From contig CAJNDS010002597.1 in assembly GCA_905221605.1 (NCBI GenBank), positions 62,001-126,000 of the forward strand: DNA of 64,000 nt, in the 5' to 3' direction. The translations under genes were made by a program, and so were the position numbers. The notes beneath the pieces are model-generated. The model ran no database searches and had not been told where the DNA came from. It worked only from the letters and a program-made list of their open reading frames with translations. This DNA is from Symbiodinium natans. Lineage: Eukaryota; Sar; Dinophyceae; Suessiales; Symbiodiniaceae. Each line of letters starts with the position of its first letter. Positions within the stretch are counted from its first letter, which is position 1. This document shows positions 10,301-20,436 of the stretch, piece by piece.

Positions 10301-12115
10301 ACCCCAGAATGAAAGAACCACCTTTGGAAGCAGGCCGTGACATGCAACACATGGCACGTACGAAACCCCGGTGACAGGGTAAAAGATGGTCGGCCTGAGC
10401 AGAGGTGGCATCTTTCAACTTACAGAATCCTGGCCCAGCCTGTGGTCGACGCTGCTTCGAGCTCGTGCAGCAGGGGGTGGGAGCCGGTGGCGTCGTACGG
10501 CGCCGGAAGTGGTGACACGCGTGTCCGGGGCGGCCGGTATCCTTGGACACGTTTGCAAGGGTTTAGGGTTTAGGATTTAGGGTTATAGGGTTTAGGGTTT
10601 AGGGTTTAGGGTTGAGGGGTTGAGGGGTTGAGGGGTTGAGGGGTTGAGGGGTTGAGGCGTTTGGAAGTTTACAGCAACCCTCCAGCGAACCCTAAACCCC
10701 TACATTGCAAAATTATGCCAAGTCGAGCTTTCATCAGAGTCTCCCCAGGTAGCAGGGTCGTAGTTAGGATCCTGAGGGTAGCGGTCGGGAAAGAGATAGG
10801 ATGCAACCTGAGCGCTCAGGATTCAAAATCCTCTTTGGTGCAAACGTTTATACGGGCTATGGGAATATACATCCGGCCATGGCCCTTAGGGTTTGGGGTC
10901 TAGGGTGGCTTTTAGGGAATGCTGATGTCGAGAGAAGCCAAAGGAGTCTGAGCGGCTGTTGCGCGCAGGTGCTGCGACTCGTAGCGGCTCTCCTGAAAGT
11001 CCCTGCGCTCATCCTGTGGCGGATTCCTAATGAGTTACAAGTCTAATTTACCTCCTTGTAGAGTCCCCTACATAGCACTTGTACAACCACACCCTAGTGA
11101 CATTCTCGCCCTGTCTCTGCAGCTGCTTAGATTAAGCTTTTGCGCACTCTGTGGGTCTAGGGTTTGAAGATGTTGAGGGCTTATCGACTTCCAAGTCCTA
11201 AGCCCTGTTTGGGTCTTCAGTTGCAATTTAGGGCTCAATAACCCTAAACCCTAAACCCTAAACCCTATTTAAACCCTAATCCCTACCCTAAACCCTAAAC
11301 CCTAAACCCTAAACCCTAAACCCTAAACCCTAAACCCTAAACCTGGGGTCCTGCAGCATTCGCCGCTGGTCATCAAAGGACACGTGGCCTGCAGATGTAG
11401 GCCCCCCGGCTGCGACCTGAGGAGTCTGGGCACGGCACGCCAACACACATAGAATGCAGGTTTTTTATATACATATACATATATATATCTATATATATAT
11501 ATATCCATATATATATATACATAGATATACATATATATATATATTGTAAATTCTAACCTCTGGGATATACAAGAAATAACAACGAACATAGTTCTGAGGA
11601 CGACGCCCATTTCTGCGACAGAGCTTGGGCCACCCTGCTCTTCCCTGACCCGTTGGGCCCTACAAGGGCCCACCGCTCGCCACTTTGGACGGTCAGGTCG
11701 AGGCCCTCGATCAGCGTTGCTGTGCCAACTTCCTTGCTGGCACATGCAATGTCGACAGGATCATACATGATCGTGCCCAGTACGATCTTGCAAGGACGGC
11801 GGAGGATGCAACTCGGACTTGGCTGACACATGCTGAAACCAAGCTTCAAACTGCTGTTTGCGAAGGGACACGAATGGAGGAGTGCCGCTGGCCAATGCCC
11901 TGCAGCAGCGTTGGTCGACCCTCCATATGGGCATCTGACGGAGGCACCTGGACAGCGGACTGCTCAATCGTGGCAATAAGCCCCTTCCGGTGCCTGTTCC
12001 GAATCCGTGTCGCCACAATGTGTCTGCACTTGTGCACGCCACGCCGTGCCACGCGGAGCCTCCGTGCGATGAGCCATGGGGCGCGCCGCATCAGCAAAGC
12101 TCCAGCGCACGCCAT
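7340..12115 (-). CDS. ModF/PhrA-like tandem ABC ATPase
   Basis: Two complete ABC cassettes spread over about a dozen exons. Cassette 1: Walker A GPNGSGKS (about 11660-11637), exon GHVSFDDQRRMLQDP (11388-11343), a linker exon with YLFPDRYPQDPNYDP (about 10830), signature LSTGE (about 10120), Walker B LLVLDEAFDGLD (about 9605), H-loop MIAHRVEDLTPVPTHALLL (about 9285). Cassette 2: Walker A GGNGTGKTT (about 8500) followed by QGYQQDIHLFGRQKGSGES, signature LSHGQ split by an intron (7949-7839), Walker B LLLLDEPTHGLS (about 7650), H-loop IILVTHREDE (about 7440), TGA at 7342-7340. The LFGR..GSGE..WDIKK pattern is that of bacterial ModF (PhrA), a soluble ABC protein linked to molybdate import. There are no membrane segments. 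The proposed start MACAGALLMRRAPWL with many Arg and no acidic residues looks like an organelle-targeting leader, but this first exon is less certain. Substrate is not known. Confidence 0.85.
9415..9500. repeat. telomere-like array in an intron
   Basis: About ten CCCTAAA units, with a 33-bp higher-order block (CCCTAAACC...AAAGCCTATAAA) repeated. It directly follows the first Walker B exon of the ABC gene; on the minus strand the exon end reads GGAAGCA then GTTTAGGG. Confidence 0.85.
9993..10066. mobile_element. short palindromic element in an ABC-gene intron
   Basis: Imperfect inverted repeat: GGTTGTCAACATTATGGTTCC at the left and GGGATCATAATTTTGACAACC at the right, with inner arms CATCCCTATAGGG. 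It resembles the other palindromic elements in size but not in end sequence. Confidence 0.6.
10205..10260. repeat. telomere-like array at an intron 3' end
   Basis: TTTAGGG units on the plus strand. Read on the gene strand the intron ends ..CCCTAAACCCTGAACCCC TGGGAG and enters the exon that carries LSTGE. Confidence 0.8.
10557..10662. repeat. TTTAGGG array grading into GGGGTTGA units
   Basis: TTTAGGG heptamers followed by six tandem copies of the variant TTGAGGGG, showing local homogenisation of a variant. Confidence 0.85.
11238..11345. repeat. telomere-like array that contains a splice donor
   Basis: About 13 CCCTAAA units. On the gene strand the GHVSFDDQRRMLQDP exon ends CCCCAG at 11343 and the intron starts directly as GTTTAGGGTTTAGGG. 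Confidence 0.85.
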
Positions 12116-12824
12116 GGCAGCAGCTCCACAGCGCGCTGCGCGCTACGAGTGCCGAGTGCTTTTGGGGGGCCGAATGTATGGAGTGGGAGTGGGGGTAGGG
12201 TGGGGGGGAGGGGTGGGGTAGCTTCTTGTAGAGCTGAAGAAGTAGACTGAAAAGGCTCAACAGCCTTTCGTCAACCTCCTGCATCTAGCAACCTCAAGGC
12301 TAAGCAGGCTCCACTAATCTACATTCTGCAACTTCTCAGGTTCGGAGTCCTGCTTCGGCTTTGACTTTAAAGCTGTGTGTCCGTTCACGCTTGCTGCATG
12401 ACATGATCTGTTGTGTGAATCACAGTCCTTCTGAGATCGCAGCTTTCAATGCGTGCAGCTTCATGCGCCAAATCGACTTTCACGAGCCGACAAAGTCTTC
12501 CAGCTGTGGACGGCACCAGGCATCAACGACGCTGTGCCGCGTGGAGTCGGGTCACGGCTGTGACCTCAGATCTTTCGACTCGTCATGCTATACGTACTCA
12601 AAGCCAACGAATGGAAATCACAACAACAACCCAACAGGCAACCAACATTCAGCGAATCTCCATATGACGATGGGTTGCCCTCCTTGCACCTTCAGGTGCA
12701 GAGTGCAGTGGTCCGCGCTTGTGCGGCTGTACAGGTAAATCCCTCTAGAAGGGAGGAGGCCCCCAGAGTGCTGTACAAGCCGACAGCCTTTTGGGGGGCA
12801 CGACAATCTGATGAGTACGCGAGT

Positions 12825-14750
12825 CTACTTGCCCTGCTTCATCATCAGGGAGCGCTTCCTCTGAGTTTTCTGCATCTGGGTCTCCTTGGCCGAAATTGCT
12901 GTTGATTGTTTGTGGACTGTATAGTGTCAAGACTGCGTCAAGTATCCAGATCCCCGAACGTAAAAACCACGAGTTGACCACAAGGAAAAAATCAATATGA
13001 ACTTTGGCGAAGAATCCTCATCGCCATTTGCCTTCCACAAGCCGCGGTGAAGAACCTCGGCCGCTGCATCATGCACCTTCTCCCAGCCATGGAAGCGTCC
13101 GCGCTGGCTCAGAGTGCCGACAGCGTTGGGGAACGCATGGTGAACCTCACTTCACTGGGCACTTGAGGCGCAACCAGCGTTGGGTGTAAGCACGGTGTTG
13201 CAATTCACCACGGACTGGACAGGATGCAACCCTAAACCCTACACCCCTTGCCACCCAGAACCTACACCGTAGGATGGGATGAAGAGTATCGCTGTTGGTA
13301 TAGAAAAAACTGACTTGGCTTCTTTTTTTACCTTTGCACAAAGAGTTTCTATCTCGGACCCAGAACCATGGCCATGGCATTGTGCAGCACTGGCCAGGTA
13401 CGGCCCGGATCCTGCGCGAGGAACTCGTTCCAAGGAAGGGAATGCCTTGGCTGGACATGCGCGCGCGCGCGCGCGCGCGCGCGTGCACAAACCTCTATTA
13501 CGTCGACGCCGACGCTACACTGCGGAAACCATTGCCCTGACCACGTGCAAATGGCAGAAGAACCTCTGTTGACCCGCAAAGGCACGTGAAGTTGGTGATG
13601 AACATCCAGGCCGCCGAGAACCCAATGCGGGCAAAGAACGACACGGTGAACATGAAGCGCCAGCCCTTGCTCAAGGGGCGTCCCAAAGGGTAGGTGCCGA
13701 GCAGCCACACGAAGGCCCACAGGGACAGGACAAAAGCATTGTGTTTGATGCGGCGAGGAACCCACTTGCTCCAGAACCTTATCAGCCACAACAAATCAAG
13801 CTTACGAGGACGACTGGGTTCATACCCACCCCGACACCCGTAAGCCTTGAATGGTAAGTACTTGGACGGGAATCTCACAATTCCTACTCCACAGACCCCA
13901 CCTGAAGCAGCCTCCAGTGCACATTGCGTGTCTTCTTGCAGCTGGAAAGCTCCTTGTTGCACTTGCCGCCTGCGCCCTCATCCGGGAAGTGCATCCACCA
14001 CTCCAGGGCGAAAAGGGAGCCGGTGTCGTTCAGGCCAAAGAAGTGAATCACAGGAATAAACGGCACGGTGAGCAGGTACTTGTACCAGTTGGAGCTCCAT
14101 GGCCCTGCCCACCTGCAAGGCATAGTGAAACTCCTCAGGGTCCCAGCCGAACTCGCCCTGGATGAGCAAATCCACAGTGGACGCGTGATGCCTCACACAC
14201 CACGCCCCATTTCAAGTGATCAAAATCATTACAACTACGAGACCACCAAGTAAACTTAAGCTAAACAATGTTTGGTCTGTCGAATCCTGTTGTGCTCCAG
14301 CACTAGCTCCTCCTACGGAAGGCTGAAAAAGTCCGCAAAAGGGTGGGTCACTGTTCGGTTCAACTGCCGCAGGTGCTTCCATACGGCAGCATGGCGCGGG
14401 CCTAAGGCCCGCTGTGCTGCATCATTGCAAAAGGGTGGGTCAAGAAGCGCTGCCATTCGTACACGGGGAAGGTTACACCGTGCATGACATCATGATCGAT
14501 GTAGATCCTCGCTGAGAGCATTTCATACAAGAGCTAAACCAACATGCTGAACACTTCCAAAAAGCAGTGGACATGTCGAGGTGTTGACGAGGCTCTGCTG
14601 GATGGCGATGTACGAAAACGGGATGCCGAAGCACAGCGTGCAAGTCCACCAAAAGTCTGGGAAGCAAGCCAAGGCTGCGCAATAGGCGACTACCATCAAT
14701 ACTTGGCTGCAAAAGATCGCTGTGAGCACGTTCCACATGTAAATCATTTG
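12825..14750 (-). CDS. membrane fatty-acid desaturase-type protein
   Basis: Exons in order: a membrane exon with FPDFWWTCTLCFGIPF (about 14730-14560), then IDHDVMHGVTFPVYEWQRFL (14510-14440; histidine box 1, HDVMH), ADFFSLP, EELVLEHNR joined across a GA-AG intron (14286-14192) to HHASTVDLLIQGEFGWDPEE (box 2, HNRHH), WAGPWSSNWYKYLLTVPFIP, FWSKWVPRRIKHNAFVLSLW to AAWMFITNFT (13780-13585), SLPWNEFLAQDPGRTWPVLH (about 13455), VHHAFPNAVGTLSQRGRF (about 13150; box 3) and ETQMQKTQRKRSLMMKQGK then TAG (12884-12825). Three His boxes plus several hydrophobic segments fit the FA_desaturase superfamily, iron-dependent lipid desaturases or hydroxylases of the ER or plastid membrane. The exon giving the first His of box 3 was not located, so the copy could be incomplete. 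Substrate unknown. Confidence 0.75.
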
Positions 14751-14826
14751 CTCAGGCGTAATCCTCAGAAATCTTTAAAAGCTAACTCAAACTTTGACCG
14801 AAGATGCTCAAGATGTGGGCAACAAA

Positions 14827-15075
14827 CTAAAGAAAAAACAGCTTGCTTAATGGTTCAGGGGAGTGTCTTGGTGAAGAGGAACGCCAAGTTTTGCGGCATG
14901 GGTCTGGCTTGTTCGGGGTCTGGAAAAGCCGATTGGTCTTCAGACTGCTGTTCTCGTTGTTTTTCTGAACCGAAAGCATCTTGTCGCTGCTCTGCGCAAC
15001 GCCTGCTGCATTTGGGTCTCCTTCACCAGGCAGTGCGTTCTTGAGAGCGGCGATCTCCTTAGATGCCAAGACCAC
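14827..15075 (-). CDS. upstream exon: desaturase N terminus or tail of a second copy
   Basis: One frame gives SKEIAALKNALPGEGDPNAA, a plausible N-terminal exon of the desaturase gene. A second frame of the same DNA gives KETQMQQALRRAATRC, which resembles the ETQMQ start of the desaturase last exon at 12884; the matching DNA (gcatYtgggtctcctt on the plus strand) is nearly identical. That would make it the tail of an upstream tandem copy. The two readings exclude each other and cannot be settled by eye. Confidence 0.3.
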   Translation of the reverse strand: MVLASKEIAALKNALPGEGDPNAAGVAQSSDKMLSVQKNNENSSLKTNRLFQTPNKPDPCRKTWRSSSPRHSPEPLSKLFFL

Positions 15076-15289
15076 CGGTTAAGATCCTGTGAAGAATCCT
15101 TAATCAAAAAAACCGGCTCTTGGCTCCGCAAGGCTGCGAATTAGAGAAGCGAACCTTTGAACATTGCTGGCAGGGTTTGAGGGTCCTGTCGTTTTGGCTT
15201 GGCTGGAAAATGTTTATGGTAATTCTTCCGTTGGTTTTGTGTTTTTTTGCGCTTTGGGCTCCGGGATGTAGTGTACTTTAGGTAGGTAG

Positions 15290-15372
15290 AGTTCTGATTA
15301 TTTTGAATGTGCTCTTATTGGTCGAAATAGGATTTCTGTCACATTTCAGTAGAATGCCTAAAATGATACCCC

Positions 15373-15404
<32 letters not shown>

Positions 15405-15760
15405 CCCTCCCCCCCCCCTCCCCCCGCCTCCCTCCCCTCCCCCCCCCCGCCGAAACCGACAATAGCGCTGATGGTGACGATGCTGCTGATATTGACAACG
15501 TTGATTAAGTTCGTAAGTGATAATACTAGCAATGACGACGACGATGACGGGCTGATGATGACGTGCAGGCGCAAACTATGCGGATGATAATGACAATGAT
15601 GTTGTTCAGTGAAACAGGCATGAATGAAGGAACCAAATATCGATCTCTCAATGTTGATCTCCGGCTCAAAACGATGATGATGCTGACAGTAACGATGTTG
15701 AGGATAAGGCTGGTTCCAGGACATTGAAGAATGTTGATGACGCGGATGCAAAGTAACGAC
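15290..15760. repeat. poly-C tract and GAT/GAC-rich simple sequence
   Basis: A C-rich run at 15369-15450 followed by degenerate GATGATGAC-type triplet sequence to about 15750. Frames here are repeat artefacts. Confidence 0.8.
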
Positions 15761-16122
15761 GCTTGCAAATTTGCCAGCACACCATACGCATGAATCGGGA
15801 AGAGCTCACTTTGCTGTGAGAAGGATCAATATCCCCCCTAAACAGCAAAATAACTGCGCAGCTCACTACTTGAGCCTGCTCCAACTACAATGCCAAAGCA
15901 ACTACAACTCAAGCCTATCTTGTGCTAGCGCTTATGAACTTATGATACTTATGATTGCGTTGTCATTGACCTCAGTCCTACCAAACTTCGTGCTTGGTTC
16001 CGTCTGCTACGAATGTCTGGTGCGTCGACGCAAAGCTGCGGTTCCGAAGAACAGTGATCGTTCTGTCGGTGCTTCTGCAGGCGATGGTCCCCTGGCTATC
16101 TGTCATCCAGAAACGGTTGACC

Positions 16123-16590
16123 TTAAGCCTTAAACGAAGGCAAGCTCAACAACTTGGCTCGACAACCAGGCCCCCGGCCACGAAACGGGGAGCGCTGCAA
16201 GGCTCGGAAGGTCCCAAGATGCGAGGAATTTAGGGAAATGCCGGGTGGAGGGAGCTTTGCCACAACCACCGACAAGCTGAACATTTTGGCTGAAGGCGAG
16301 GCGCTTGCAGCATCCACTGCCGGCACGGACTGACTGGGGGGCATCTTGGCAGGGATCGCTGGTGCGATCTGCGTCGCGTAGCCCAACTGGCCAACCAGTC
16401 CGGTGACCTGCAAACGGGCCAAGACAAGGCGGAGGCGGGCATAGTCCAAGGGGCTGATTCCTCATAGGCCCGTCACTTTGCTAACCTGGACCTGGAGACT
16501 GGCGGGCCACTGACGGTAGGTGAGGCCGCGGGAATTGCCTGCCCTGCTTCCTGCTCCGCCTGAGACAGGCCCTCGAAATCAGCTGCACAG
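16123..16590 (-). CDS. unidentified exons, Ala/Pro-rich protein
   Basis: Exon after CTGTGCAG (about 16585) reads DFEGLSQAEQEAGQAIPAA; a later exon after GTTTGCAG (about 16408) reads VTGLVGQLGYATQIAPAIPA then KMPPSQSVPAVDAASASPS. Typical GC-rich codon use. No domain recognised and the ends are unclear. Confidence 0.35.
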
Positions 16591-17079
16591 GGAGCTACTT
16601 GATGACAAGACCCAAAGTCGCTGAAAGTTTTTGGCACTAGAACCAAAATGGCACGAGTTCAAGGACACATAGGCTTGTACAAGTACAAGCAACGTCTTGC
16701 GTCTAACGCCAAAAGACTCGAATATAGTTTTACTCATTTTATGGATTCTTATGGTTAGTTTGATAAGGCTCCGATTACTTACCACGGATTTAGCCTCGGA
16801 GCGCGAAAAGACACGAAGGAACGGGATTGCTACAAGCCCCCGGAATGTGCCCCAATTAAGGATCCTATGAAAATCAGTAGGACTCTCATTTAAAACTATT
16901 TGGACATCAAGAAGAAGAATTCGAGTGCAAAGACGGAGAAGAATTTATATATAACAACGAAAAGAATACCAACAAACAATAACATGGACCTCGGCTTTGG
17001 CCCCCCAGGGATCCGAGAGGGCACCAATGTTCCCTCCTCAGTCCGGTCTCTCTCCACCCCTGCATTGTGTTCAGGGTAA

Positions 17080-17330
17080 GGTGTGTAACGGAAACCGAAG
17101 GGAATGCAACGAAATTAAACCGAAAACCGAAACGGAAAGCAAGAAAAATGGTAACGGAAATCACGCCCGCAAGCCTAAACCCTAAAGCCTAGACCCTAAA
17201 CCCTAACCCCTAAACCCTGAAACAAAGAACACGTGTTGGTTTCTGCTACGCCCCGGCAAGGTTTCTGCAACGGTTTCAAGCCGGCAGTTTCCGTTACAAC
17301 CCGCCAACTCCGTAACAGACTTTACTTTTG
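17080..17330. repeat. ACGGAAA-type degenerate repeat flanking a telomere-like array
   Basis: 17080-17170 holds AACCGAAA / ACGGAAA units, 17172-17222 holds CCCTAAA units, and 17235-17330 holds the complementary TTTCCGTTAC units. The whole stretch is loosely palindromic around the telomere-like core. Confidence 0.5.
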
Positions 17331-17790
17331 TGTTAAGAATCGAAGGCGCTGTGACCCGACCCTTCCGCATTTCGGAGGAACTCGGTTTCCTCACCGAGAC
17401 CAGGTTTACAAGGATCCGACCCATCTCATGAATTTATGGCCTCTGGCAAGGGCAATGCCCCACGCAGAAGAACTTACCTGAGCGCCACCGATACGAGCAA
17501 AAGTGACACTTCTGGCCTAGCCCGAAAGCCCCTTCTCAAAGTAATTCTCCAAAGAGCCTTCAACTCCGTAACGAGTCTCATTCATGAACCTCATCAGCCT
17601 AAGCAGTCCTTTAACTCGGAAGCTCAGGCTGTTGTTTTCTTAGTGCGAAGAAAGTAGACCAAAGCAGGCCTGTCATGTTGATCTCTTTCGTGAAGATCGA
17701 TTGACCTACAAGTAGTTAAGGACTGAACAAGAACGGTACAATATCATTATCTCAGAAAAGATCGTGCTATGAACTGTTACCGTAGTGTGC

Positions 17791-19440
17791 TTAAAACCAA
17801 GTGTCGTGGTCATGCTCATACTTGCGCTTGAGCTCCTCGAGGTACTCGTCCGCGCCATAGAAGATCGAGGCCTTGCTGTGGGCCTGGGCCTTGCCCTCCT
17901 TGGCCAAGAGCCGCGCGCGGGTCGCCATAGATGCAATGGCGGTCGAAAATTTAAGTTGTGCTTGGTCCCAAATCTTCAATCGCATGACAGATGCAGATTC
18001 TGATTGCTGCACCAGGGAGAATCATCAATGAGCTACATGGTCAGAGAAAAGAGGAGAGAAGAAACAGAGGCTGCCAGTAGCAGCTGCCAACAGCAGACAG
18101 ACTAAAGTTGAGTCACTGAATAACTACCGTGCGCCAGGCTGGATGTTGTAGCAACAGGTTCAGCCGGAAGTCGCGGCCGGGAGGACACCCCCTGGCCACG
18201 CCGAGTCAGCAAAAAAGCCGGTAGCTTTCCCAGCTCTGCTCAGTTGGGAAGAGCTGTTTAGCAACTGATGCGAGCTGCATGCTCCCACAGCTCTGTAAAC
18301 TAGAGAAAATACACAATATCCCAAGGGCCTACCGAGGTTCTAAGAACTGACAGAACACACCCTGGCCCTGGACCCGTCAGCCCAGCCTCGATGACGTCAG
18401 CGAAGCCTCCTGCTCCTACCATGATATGTCGCATCCGGTTTAGGGTTTAGGGTTTGGGGTTTAGGGTTTAGGGCTTAGGGTCAACTAGCGGGTGCCAAGG
18501 TTTCCCCTGTCGATGCTCCTGTGCCGTAGACCTCGTTCAGGCGATGGCTAAAATCTGACCACTCCTTTCGGCGAGGCTCCCAAGAAGACCTGGAAGCACA
18601 TCGTGAAGCTTTCTATAACTTCTCTTGGGCCACAACTTGCACGTCGCCGAGGTGCCTCTGAGTTTGGGCACCCGATCGAGGAGTCACAGGCAAGCTCCTT
18701 TGCACACCATTGGGATCTGTCAGAGAGCTCGTCCTCGACATCAAAAGAGAGGCGGCCTAGGCCGTCTGGAGCATGGCGACGGAGTACGGGAGGACCTCAC
18801 ACTCGGGGCACACATGTGAGCGTTGTTTCGAGGTGCCTCTGGATATACACATATATACATATATATATATATATACGTATTCTTTGTGGGCCTTCCCAGA
18901 AGCCCGGAGTAAGAACTTCTTGGGGACGGCCTGCATGTGCTTTCGTGTTGCCAAGGGAGTAGGTGCCGTGCACACATGAATCGGCATCAGGAAGAAGCTA
19001 TCAATTCATGAATCCGCTGCAGTGAGTACTTCTGGCTTTTCACCTGCCTGCAGAGTGAATCTCGAGAATCCCGCAAGTTGGTCTGCTCCAGCTTCAGGGT
19101 GTTATCCTGCGTGGCATCCAGGATCACTTCCACTTCTCCCGGATCAGCAGGCCCGGTTGCAGGTTGCAATTCGGGGGGCCGCGCACCATCGCAGCTCTTT
19201 TTTCGACCGCAGGTTTGCCAAATGTACTTTGGCCGGGCACGTCTGCTAAGCCCTACCGCTACACTTGGCCAACATTTCACTCTTCCTCGGCTCCCGGCCG
19301 TTCTGCGCAGAAGCCAGAGCCTCTGCGAACCAGGGCCCCCAGCACAGGGCCATAGCTGCCTCCCAGGCGCCGCTCTACCAACATCTAACTCCCTGGACTC
19401 CACATAAACTGACCTTCCAAAAGTGCGAATGGGCAAATGC
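17791..19440 (-). CDS. unidentified multi-exon protein with helical C terminus
   Basis: The terminal exon (18006-17791, acceptor GGTGCAG, TAA at 17793-17791) ends SIFYGADEYLEELKRKYEHD and is strongly helical. Upstream candidate exons on the same strand are SSWEPRRKEWSDFSHRLNEV (about 18590-18490), DGLGRLSFDVEDELSD (about 18770-18720), and PPELQPATGPADPGEVEVIL (about 19180-19060). A telomere-like array at 18438-18482 lies between two of them. They may belong to one gene or two. No family recognised. Confidence 0.4.
18838..18880. repeat. TA/ATAC microsatellite
   Basis: Alternating TATATACA tract; further copies of this class are at 11463-11545, 20341-20392, 49444-49480 and 58684-58800. Confidence 0.85.
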
Positions 19441-19939
19441 CATTTTTCAGCTGCATTGACTCACTCTCTTTCGAGGCTGCATTTAAAGCATTGGTGAGTC
19501 AGGCAGGACACAGGAAGCAGCACGGACACAATAACAACCTGCAAGATGCACCGCGACTCTTTCGGAGCTAGAAACAAGCAGCTTCTTGCGGCTTCCCAAA
19601 GATGAGATTGGTGCGAATTCGAAAGCAAGGCGTGCTTGCACTGCAGTGCCCAGAGTTAGAAGCTTGCAGCGCGTTCTCTGACCTAACATTAGCGTCCACG
19701 ATTCCACAATTTCCAGGCCGCAACATCCGATCGCGCTTCTCAGTTCTTATATTCAGATTCCAACCAAAATCGAAACACAAAGCGACTCTCGTCAAGATGG
19801 CGTCTTAGCGTGGAATCAAAACCAGCAAAACATCAGTGCAATCCGGCTGTCGAGCTCCCTCAGTAGCACTCCAGTGGCGCCCAATTCCTTAGAAGGCAGA
19901 GAAGACTCCTTTGACTGTGCAGCATGCACCCAGAGACTC

Positions 19940-20036
19940 CAATACCCCTTAATTAAGGAATAGTCCTTCAATCATACAAGGAACCCTACTATAAATTAAG
20001 GAATACTCCTTCATTCGAGGGTATTGGAATCCCTGG
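19940..20036. mobile_element. palindromic element, family C
   Basis: Terminal arms CTCCAATACCCC and GGGTATTGGAAT, with inner arms TTAATTAAGGAATA(G)TCCTT and AATTAAGGAATACTCCTT. No other copy seen in the window. Confidence 0.55.
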
Positions 20037-20436
20037 GCAAAGGCACGGTGGACCTGACATGGTCTGACACAGGACTCCAGCACCTCTGCCGAGCTTCAGC
20101 TTGCGATCATGACCTGGCGCTGGCAGGTTTTGTCCGCGCTTCGGCCTGTCCCTGTCCCCAGCCCCAGCATGCCGAAAAAAAGCTCAGGCGGTGGCCCTGA
20201 TGGAGCGCTTTGCCGTTGTGCTTCACCTTCACACGGAGGCAGATTGGAGACTTGATCAGCTGGCAACTGCCATGCCGGTGCTGGGCAGCTGAGCACGTCA
20301 CGATCTTGGGACCTCCGACCTGTCCAGATACACGGAAGTTCTCTATATATATATATATATATATATGTAAATATATATATATACATATATTCCCTTAATC
20401 TACATGCCCTCACACGTCCAAACCGAAAAGCGAAAC

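Noticed and set aside
13459-13486. (GC)n run as a coding Ala/Arg repeat
   Set aside because: It falls in an intron of the desaturase model between NFT and the PWNEFLAQD exon.
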